A stretch of DNA of 64,000 bases from Brachionus koreanus (lineage: Eukaryota > Rotifera > Eurotatoria > Ploima > Brachionidae): positions 1,684,118 to 1,748,117 of the forward strand of contig PJRA01000048.1 of NCBI GenBank assembly GCA_016987375.1. The letters are read 5' to 3'. The translations under genes and the position numbers were made by a program. The notes beneath the pieces are model-generated. The model saw only the letters and a program-made list of their open reading frames with translations. It was not told where the DNA came from and did no database searches. Shown here piece by piece: positions 56,842-64,000 of the stretch. Position 1 is the first letter of the stretch. Each line of letters begins with the position of its first letter.

Positions 56842-58011
56842 TTAAAAATTTCCTGATGTAGCTGCAGCTCTGAATTCTTCGTAGCTAATTTTTCCATCAC
56901 CATTTGTATCTAGTGAATTAAAATATGCTCTCAAATCAGCATCAGTAGCTGGTTTTTCGGTTCCAGCATCAAAGTTATTGGCAATAGTTTGAGCTTCATT
57001 AGCTGATATTAAGTTGCCTGATTCTGGTGAGGTAATAAAACCGTATGGACTGGCTGATGAACTAAAAGCAGCAGCGTCATAAGAAACACCTAAACCACTC
57101 AAATAAGATCTGTAATCGGACAAGCCAGTTCTTTCCAAATCAACTAATCTCAAAGCTTCTACATCACCTTCTAATTCAGGTAAACCCAATTCACGATGAC
57201 TGTCTGAATGAACAACGTCTTCTGGAGCTCCAATGCGGCTAGCAGCAGTCTTGAATTCTTCGTGTCTTAATAATTCAGATCCATATCTTCTGACATATTC
57301 TTCTGGCTCAGCTAAATGAGTTCCCAAATTTTTGTATTCGCGTGTAACCTCAACTTCTGGAGCTTCCCATTGAATAACTAAGTTTCTTGGATTTGGCAAA
57401 AGACAATCCGGTTCAGCCCTGTGGAAAACAACGCGTCTTTTTTGCTGTTTAAATGGAAGCCATTTTTCAAGAAAGATTTGTTGTGGTTTTGGTGGAATTG
57501 GTGGCAAGCGTTCAACAACAACTTTTCTACTTGGTGGTGCCAAAACTTTACCAGGTACTAGGACAGTTTGATCAGGTATTCTTGGTGGAGGTGGAGGTGG
57601 TACTTCACGTAGAACCAAAGGAGCTGGAGTGGATGGTTTTGGTGGAGCTTGACGAACAACTAGTGGTGGAGCTGGAGCAATTTGACGATTTGGCAATTGT
57701 TTAACGACAATATCACCATGTTTTGGTGGCTGAGGTGGCTCCAAGAATCTAATAGCAACATCTTGTTTATAATGAATTTTATCGGCTGGTTTCTTGCGAA
57801 TCACTTCTGGATTTGGATCGTTGTTCAATTTGTACTGATCCAAGGAAATTGGTGGCAAAAATTTGCAATTATTATTCGATTGATAGGCATTTGTTTGAGC
57901 ATCAGATTGGTTTACGGTCTCAAACGAGCCTATTGTTCTATAGGCTGGAGTAACTGAGCTAAGAGCAAAGCTGTAAGTTGGGTTAGAGATTTGGGTGCTG
58001 TACGAAGCCAT
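56842..58011 (-). CDS. Proline-rich cytoskeletal-type protein with a C-terminal EF hand
   Basis: A 389-codon single-exon ORF whose codon use is clearly GC-richer than its neighbours, suggesting high expression. Residues 60-230 are rich in Pro, Val, Lys and Arg with short repeats (VVRQAPPKPSTPAP, LVLREVPPPPPPRIPD, VVVERLPPIPPKPQ, IFLEKWLPFKQQKRRVVFHR), like the charged/valine/proline repeats of alveolin and articulin membrane-skeleton proteins. Residues 230-340 are acidic and mixed. The C-terminus has one canonical calcium-binding loop, DTNGDGKISYEE (368-379). A submembrane or structural role with calcium sensing is inferred from composition only; a homologue of known function is not recognised. 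A TATA box lies about 55 bp upstream of the ATG. Confidence 0.8.
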   Translation of the reverse strand: MASYSTQISNPTYSFALSSVTPAYRTIGSFETVNQSDAQTNAYQSNNNCKFLPPISLDQYKLNNDPNPEVIRKKPADKIHYKQDVAIRFLEPPQPPKHGDIVVKQLPNRQIAPAPPLVVRQAPPKPSTPAPLVLREVPPPPPPRIPDQTVLVPGKVLAPPSRKVVVERLPPIPPKPQQIFLEKWLPFKQQKRRVVFHRAEPDCLLPNPRNLVIQWEAPEVEVTREYKNLGTHLAEPEEYVRRYGSELLRHEEFKTAASRIGAPEDVVHSDSHRELGLPELEGDVEALRLVDLERTGLSDYRSYLSGLGVSYDAAAFSSSASPYGFITSPESGNLISANEAQTIANNFDAGTEKPATDADLRAYFNSLDTNGDGKISYEEFRAAATSGNF

Positions 58012-58064
58012 GTTTTCTAAATAATTAATTTAAAAAATTTTGATTTGAGTGTCAGAAGTAAATT

Positions 58065-58073
58065 CTATTTATA
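58065..58073 (-). promoter_or_regulatory. TATA box of the proline-rich EF-hand gene
   Basis: The minus strand reads CCGTATAAATAGAATTTAC, with TATAAATAG about 54-62 bp before the ATG. A start of transcription near 58035-58040 would leave a short leader. It is the clearest TATA box seen in the window and agrees with strong expression. Confidence 0.6.
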
Positions 58074-59339
58074 CGGATTCATTGAGCTATTCAAGCATGC
58101 TAAGTAGAAAAGAGCGCAAGCTATGGAATTTTAATATTTTTTATGTTGTATGATACAAACTTTTTAATTTCCACAGAAAGATAGAAAATTAAACAAACTA
58201 GAGTAGTAATCAAGATGAAATTTTGGAATTTTGAGATATTTTCTATAACAATTTGCTAGCATAAATAAGCTTTTCAAGCTTTTTTCACTATTTTTTTTTT
58301 AATCAATAAAATTTTTTATATTATAAAATGTTTAGATATATCTTACAGGATTTTTCTAATTAAATCAAAAACTGAAATGTGAATTTTTTTTTTCATAGTT
58401 TGTATCGTAAGTGAAAATATGTTCAGCAAGTCAAGCTTGAAAAAATTCTACTTACTTGAGATATTTAGATCTATTTTTTTAGATTAATGGTGTAATAATT
58501 TTAAGTATCCTAATAATAGCTAGTTTTAATTTAAATAAAAAAATTTTGTATTTATCAAATATTGAAAATTTTATAAATGCTTTTCAATTTTTTATTGTGA
58601 TTACAAGTTAAAGGGTTAATATAGGAAACCCAAATTTAAAAAAATATTTTTCTTTTTTTTCAAATTACTTTTTACATATTTTTGTTTGCTTATCGAAAAT
58701 AAAATTGACTGAATTAATTTAAATTAGTTTCCAACACTCATAAAAAGTCAAACCAAATGGTAGGTACCTGATGAATATTAAAGCATGTTTTAAAAAAATT
58801 TATTATTTTTACCAAATAATAAAAAATTTTGATTCTCGAACCTATTTCTAGATGTTTTTAGGTAATTTAGAATAAATTTTGAAATTTAAAAAACAAATAA
58901 TTATTTCGTAATGAAAAAAAAATAAGAAAAAATATTAAGGATATGATTTTTGGAAAAGTTTATTTAATTTGGAATCAATTTAGTTGATTTTATGACAATT
59001 TAATGTAGGAAGTCATTTTTTAATATATATATACAATTAAAATCTGAACAAGAGTTTTTGTTTGGTTATCTAAACCCAAATTAGTTACTAAGAGGCAAGA
59101 TTTCTTTAATTTAATAATTACTTGAGATGAGAAGAGAATTTATTTATTATTATTTTTTTAAGCTTACTCAATATCAAAGAATATTTTTTATCAAAATATA
59201 AAAAAAATATTTTTTGTTCGCAGTGTTGAACTGAAGAAATTAGAAAAACAAGATTACTATTAGAATGAGTCAAAAAATTAAAAGAATTTTTTTAAGTTTA
59301 TCTTCAAAATACAAACCATTATGCTCTTTAGTCTTTAAC
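58074..59339. other. AT-rich intergenic DNA
   Basis: A weak inverted pair (GATACAAACT at 58152, AGTTTGTATC at 58399) is present. Nothing else recognised. Confidence 0.4.
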
Positions 59340-59700
59340 TAACTGTAAGCGAAAAGTTCGATTTTTCTCCTTCTCTTTTTTCACCATTCAAGGCTTTGGA
59401 GCCAAAAAACTCACCACAGCCTTATTCAACTTTATCTTTGTTACGTTATCTTTAAGAAACAAACCTTGGATATTTTTCTTGTAATGAAGCATACATTTGT
59501 TCTAATTGTTTAGAATAAAGTTTTGCGTTTATAACACAACCATCTAGAATCTACTAAGCAGCAGCAGAAATTCCATCAAACACACAACATCATCTTTTTA
59601 TCAAAGGGTTCTCTTTTCACAACTGGCTAAGCTTGTTGGGTGGGTCATAATTTCGAAAAAAAAATCTCTTCTCATCACAAGTAATGATTCAGCTGAAAAA
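59340..59700 (-). mobile_element. Mariner-like transposase remnant
   Basis: Minus-strand frames read ITCDEKRFFFSK, PVVKREPFDKKMMLCV and WNFCCCLVDSRW, then QLEQMYASLQEKYPRFVS. These correspond in order to the first catalytic Asp block (TGDEKW), the KRE..GKKVMLCVWW block and the QL..MYA.L..KYP block of mariner transposases. Stops and frameshifts are frequent. A fragment of the next block is at 33440-33560. Confidence 0.65.
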
Positions 59701-60278
59701 TTGTTAATCTAAAATTATTTTAAAGTAGTTTGCTACAAATTTCAATGTGTCGTTGATTGTCGAAATCTGATTTTTTATTAAATAAACAAAAAGTTAAGCA
59801 TACCTTTGAAAAGATAATTTAGTTTTTTCTATTTTAAAATATAATATAGCATCCAATTAGTCATTTTATTTTTAATTTAAATTTTAGAATTTTCAAATTT
59901 TGACATAAGTTTTATTCAAGTATTAAAAAATGAAGTTACTTTGTTAATGAAATGAAAAAAATGTTTTAACTTAAAAATGAAACTAGAAAGACTTTTTTAA
60001 TTTTCTAGTAATATTGAATTAATTTTCTATTCTTTCTCTCTAAAGTCAAAATAAAATGAGAATGAATTCGCATCTTTTTTTTTACAACAAACACTGATTT
60101 TTTTCACTATTTTATTTGATTTTAGTTTTCTATAAGAAATAGTTTTTTTTTTAATTTTAGTCAAACGACCGTAAACACTTAAAACGAATTACTTAAAAAA
60201 AATAAATTGTTTTAGATGCCTAAAATGTTTACAAATTACAAAAAAGATACAAATAAAACTTTTCTTTTGAAAATAAAA
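59701..60278. other. AT-rich spacer between mariner remnant and receptor gene
   Basis: No gene recognised. The part near the receptor stop is probably its 3' untranslated region. Confidence 0.4.
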
Positions 60279-62186
60279 CTATTTGGATATAGAAATAGGA
60301 TTTTCTGATGAGTTGGTTCTTGATGATTTGTCTTTGATAATTGACTTGTCTTTGGTAAAATATGACATTATTTTGGACACATTTGTTTTTAAGTTAGATT
60401 TAGAGTTGTGATTAAACCCATAGGTGCAAAATATAAATAAGCCTTGTAGAGAATTTAGAATTATGTAAAAATACCACAATACTGAATATTTATCATTCAT
60501 AAGTGAACTGACTACACCAATTATCCAAGTCATGCCGGTAAGAATAAACAATTTAGTAAACAGCAAAAATCGAGATTTTTCGCCTTTTTTATTTGTGTTT
60601 GACAATTTGTCTTGTGAAATATATTTAGCTGATAGAATATCAACTTTTTTGACAAAATAAACGCTTAGTAATAGAAATACAAGATTCAAGAATAGAATTG
60701 TTGCAATGGGTGCAACAAAAAACACCAGTATATCAACACTACTTGAAATAAAGCAATTCTTGATGCCATATGAAAGCCGATTCATATTCTTCAAGTGCAG
60801 TATGCCAATGCTAATAACTGGCAATGCGAGACTAATTAGGCTATATCTCAAAAATTTTTTGCTATCATTGACTATTTTACCAAATTTTTGAAACATTCTA
60901 AGCAAATCAAACGCCATTAAGCTGGTCCAAATGAAAAAATTTAAATGAAAAAAATGAGTTAGAACACCAGTAATATAGCATGCTGGAATTTCACCTATTC
61001 TCTTAAAGCTCAAATCGCTTCCAACTGAAAAGTCACATTTTTCAATTTGACTCTTGTCAGCTAATGATTTTGTAATGTATGTAGAGATCAAAAAAAATAT
61101 TTGTGACATTACCAAAGATAAGCTTAAAGAAAGCAGCATTTTGCCAGGTAAATTGGCATAGAGTTTGTTCTTTACATATATCAATATCAATAGGACTAAG
61201 CTTAATATTGAAATAGCTTGGCCAATGATGGTCAAATATTTTTTGCTAATATCTTGATCTATCATTTTGTTGCATTCTTTGTTACTTAGGTGATGAAATA
61301 AAATAGAATTATTGTAATTTAGATCAAGATCATTGTATTTAATTTTTAATTCAATTGCCGAATTTTCATTCAATTCAGAAAGATCGAATAAAATTTGTAA
61401 ACTATTGACAAACGAAAAATAATCAATTCTCTCAATACATTGTAATTGTTTTAAATTTCGGTTATTGCACATGGCACAATGTTCATTCTTATAGCTAATA
61501 CCGTTGTATGTGTATCTATATGCTGTGGTATCATGACAACTTTTTGAAATATTCACATCAGTAAAGTTGGAGGGGCATGTATCGATTGTATTTTTGCAAA
61601 ATCTTAGCACAACATTTTTCGGAGGATCTAAACTTAGTTCGCAGTTACAGTTATCTAAAATTTTATTTTTCCCTTCAAGCAATTGATTGACAAATGACTC
61701 ATCAAAAAATGATTCATCGTGATTGTTTTTAAGATTTATAGTGAACATTTTTATTTTGGATAAATTTTTGAAATTACATTTGGCACAAAAAGCATTTTTG
61801 TATACGAGGCCATCCTCTGTTGAGTATACTGGCAAATTGTAAGGCAGATATGTTTTGTTCTTAGTTTCACACGTATCTTTAATAAATTTATTTGCGTTAT
61901 TATTTGTTATAAATTGCTCAGAACAAGAATCAATCGAATAAATATAGTAGTTTTTGGATAGTTTAGAACTACATTTCATTCTATGGTTTTTGCTAGGAGA
62001 AGGTCGATTTTCACAGCAATCATTAAAATATTCACAATCAGTACAGAAGCAATTCATAGGATACCATTGATATTTCTTTTTGCCACAATAATCATTGCAT
62101 TCAATTGTATAAGAATTAATTTTTAATACATCGAAAAATAATGTATAAAAAATCAAAAACAAAAATTCAATGGATTTTAGAATCAT
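60279..62186 (-). CDS. Family-2 seven-transmembrane receptor with somatomedin-B-like N-terminus
   Basis: A 635-codon single-exon ORF. A hydrophobic signal peptide covers about residues 5-26. Eight cysteines at 30, 34, 46, 48, 51, 57, 58 and 72 (core CFCTDCEYFNDCC) match the spacing of a somatomedin-B domain. Two further Cys-rich repeats follow, each ending in an aromatic YKN.xCAxCN motif (VYKNAFCAKCNFKNL, SYKNEHCAMCNNRNL). Seven membrane segments run from about 316 to 595, with family-2 hallmarks LFILTGMTWIIGVVSSLM (TM6) and WYFYIILNSLQGLFIF (TM7). No GPS/GAIN cleavage motif (HLTxF) is visible before TM1, which places it nearer Methuselah-like or atypical adhesion receptors. The ligand is unknown. 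The short serine-rich cytoplasmic tail ends SENPISISK. Confidence 0.9.
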   Translation of the reverse strand: MILKSIEFLFLIFYTLFFDVLKINSYTIECNDYCGKKKYQWYPMNCFCTDCEYFNDCCENRPSPSKNHRMKCSSKLSKNYYIYSIDSCSEQFITNNNANKFIKDTCETKNKTYLPYNLPVYSTEDGLVYKNAFCAKCNFKNLSKIKMFTINLKNNHDESFFDESFVNQLLEGKNKILDNCNCELSLDPPKNVVLRFCKNTIDTCPSNFTDVNISKSCHDTTAYRYTYNGISYKNEHCAMCNNRNLKQLQCIERIDYFSFVNSLQILFDLSELNENSAIELKIKYNDLDLNYNNSILFHHLSNKECNKMIDQDISKKYLTIIGQAISILSLVLLILIYVKNKLYANLPGKMLLSLSLSLVMSQIFFLISTYITKSLADKSQIEKCDFSVGSDLSFKRIGEIPACYITGVLTHFFHLNFFIWTSLMAFDLLRMFQKFGKIVNDSKKFLRYSLISLALPVISIGILHLKNMNRLSYGIKNCFISSSVDILVFFVAPIATILFLNLVFLLLSVYFVKKVDILSAKYISQDKLSNTNKKGEKSRFLLFTKLFILTGMTWIIGVVSSLMNDKYSVLWYFYIILNSLQGLFIFCTYGFNHNSKSNLKTNVSKIMSYFTKDKSIIKDKSSRTNSSENPISISK

Positions 62187-63869
62187 TTTAATTTTAAAAA
62201 AAATCTAAAGGAAAAATATTCTAAATTAAGACATAAATTTTTTTTCAGTTAATAAAAATGCTTTGAAAAAAAAGTGTCTCTAAAAAAATATACTCTTTAT
62301 TTAATCATTAGCTTAAATTTTTTCTATCAATTAAAGAAGCGTTTTTTTTGGCACATAAAACATCTATATTATTTTGGAACTTAAGCAAAATATGAAAAAT
62401 ATGAGTTTCAAGAGTTTCAAATTAGTGAGAAATTTTTAATTTTTAATCATTTTTTTATTAAGATAAAAAGAAATTTTTTTGAGAATTTTTTTTTTAAAAG
62501 AATATTACAGAATATTACTAATTCAAATAAACACCTACTTAATTGTGATTTATTTTCTTAACTACAAAATAAACTAGATCCATATTTTTCTCTTATTTAA
62601 TTATAACTTAATTTAATTTTATATTAAATGCTCACAAATATTTGAAATCAATTTCTGATGTTTACGAGATTTTAAAGAAAAAATATCTTATTTTTGTAAA
62701 ATTCGGGTATTCGATATATCTTGATTCATCAAATCGTTTAATATTAGTCCATCAATCTAGCAACTGAATGACGCATCGAATAATTTTTTTTTCGTTTTGG
62801 ACCTCAACCTCTAATAGATTAAAAAAAAAGCTAAATAAAATTTATTTTAAATTTTGCAATAGTGCCAATAATTTATCTTCGCGAACCAGCATCTATATTA
62901 AAACTAACTTTTAAAAACTATTTCTCTTTTCTTTTATAATAATAATTCTCAAATCATTAATTATCCTTTTTCAATAAACGTTTACAACTAAAAAAAAATT
63001 AAATAAGAGTTAAATAAAATAAAAAAAAATTCAAGTATTTTTTATTTTTTAAATTGAGTTTTTTGTTAATTTGGTCAATTACTTAATGGAAAAATGATTC
63101 AAGAAATTTCAAAATCGTCTTATGATAAAAAAAAATATTTGGATAATTAATACCTATTTTATTTTTATTCAATATTGTACTTTTAATTGATTTTAAAATT
63201 GCAATATTATTTTATACTAATTTAAAATAAAAAAGACATTTAAAATCTAAATAAATTAGTTTTAAAATGGCATGATAGGCGTATATAATATATTTCATAT
63301 GATTAAAATTTCTAAATTTAATTTTCTGTTGAAACTAGAGTTTGAAGACATCTTGAAGTTGATGATCAATTCAAAATAACATTTTAATTCAAGGACTTTA
63401 TCTTTAGAAATTAAGAATTAATCTTTGAATTTGTTTAAATAATTCTAATGTAACATGTTTAACATGTAGAGTTTAAAAAAATTAAAAAGAGAATTTTATT
63501 ATAAATTAGTTGATAAAATTTATTTGTATATTTAATTTGATTAACTTTTTTTGGTCAAAATTGTAAGTATTTGATTTGGTTTTTAAATTTTTAGAAAAAC
63601 TTTCTAAACGGTTGAAAGTGAATATAATTTGGCAGTAACCAAGTGACTAAGTCACATTAAAAGCAAATCATAATCATCAATCATATTTAGTATGTTTAAA
63701 GAAGATTCTTCTAATGCTTGGTCCAAATACTTTTGAAATAGAAAAAAATCATGATTTTATTAAATTTATAAATTAATTTTATTAATTGGTATTAAATATT
63801 TTTTCCTAAAATTCTTTCGCATTATAGAATATTATTAAAAATTGATTTTTTTTTCTTTTTAAAACAGAA
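62187..63869. other. AT-rich region upstream of the receptor gene
   Basis: No gene, repeat family or promoter motif could be supported. Confidence 0.4.
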
Positions 63870-64000
63870 ATACCGTAAACCCTTGCGATATCATGCATGG
63901 GATAACTTTTGATTCTTAGGTTTTAGTGCACGCATAAGCGACCATCCTTCCCATGTTAAAATCGGCCCCCTTAGGATGCGTGCATAAAAATGCAGATTTC
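63870..64000. repeat. Compositionally distinct sequence at the window edge, probable mobile-element end
   Basis: The last 130 bases are far richer in G and C than the preceding kilobase. They contain an inverted pair, GTGCACGCATAA near 63928 and GGATGCGTGCATAA near 63974, plus a CATGCATG palindrome at 63892. It continues beyond the window, so it cannot be classified. Confidence 0.3.

Noticed and set aside
57453..57957. Two plus-strand frames of 83 and 91 codons
   Set aside because: Antisense shadows of the proline-rich EF-hand gene.
1..64000. CRISPR arrays, operons, ribosome-binding sites, prokaryotic features
   Set aside because: The sequence is eukaryotic; no regularly spaced repeats with spacers were found.

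Overview
The window is a stretch of animal nuclear DNA. It is very AT-rich, its genes are either intronless or broken by short GT-AG introns (mostly about 50-65 nt), and its gene set is metazoan: CDK20, METTL18, PIGW, PREP, a PCBP-type triple-KH protein, a CALML4-like protein, an SLC34-type phosphate transporter, a SOCS-box protein and a family-2 seven-transmembrane receptor. The AT content, compact genes, expansion of RING/MATH proteins and dense decayed non-LTR retrotransposons would fit a rotifer such as Brachionus. That placement is inference; no species-diagnostic marker was seen.

Layout. 1-4.4 kb: a tandem array of three related RING-like/coiled-coil/MATH genes. The first two are broken; the third is intact and carries an added Y-box-type cold-shock domain. 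4.9-6.6 kb: a divergent SLC34 transporter (-). 7.8-8.6 kb: a five-exon CALML4-like EF-hand gene (-). 9.7-11.5 kb: retroelement debris. 11.8-13.4 kb: PIGW (+, four exons). 14.85-15.87 kb: CDK20 (+, intronless). 16-19.7 kb: retrotransposon fragments, an assembly gap, small transposons with TTAA-like ends and a phased TTACGTAA repeat. 19.75-20.9 kb: METTL18 (+). 20.9-28.9 kb: about 8 kb without a recognisable gene. 28.9-31.0 kb: PCBP-like gene (+, six exons). 33.8-35.8 kb: an LRRC63-like leucine-rich-repeat gene (-) with two remarkably short putative introns. 36.8-39.8 kb: transposon remnants and a gap. 39.8-41.1 kb: SOCS-box protein (-). 42.5-44.2 kb: two inverted-repeat elements, one with a perfect 51-bp terminal repeat. 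47.0-49.3 kb: PREP (-, four exons). 50.2 kb: an eIF4A fragment. 51.8-54.4 kb: a six-exon winged-helix/nucleoside-phosphorylase fusion (-). 56.8-58.1 kb: a proline-rich EF-hand protein with a TATA box (-). 59.3-59.7 kb: mariner remnant. 60.3-62.2 kb: seven-transmembrane receptor with a somatomedin-B-like domain (-).

The genes do not form a pathway or operon; they are unrelated housekeeping, signalling and cytoskeletal genes. The most unusual item is the MATH plus Y-box cold-shock fusion, because its two decayed neighbours lack the cold-shock part. Exon boundaries were worked out by eye from reading frame, GT-AG sites and remembered family sequences; no alignment or transcript evidence was available.
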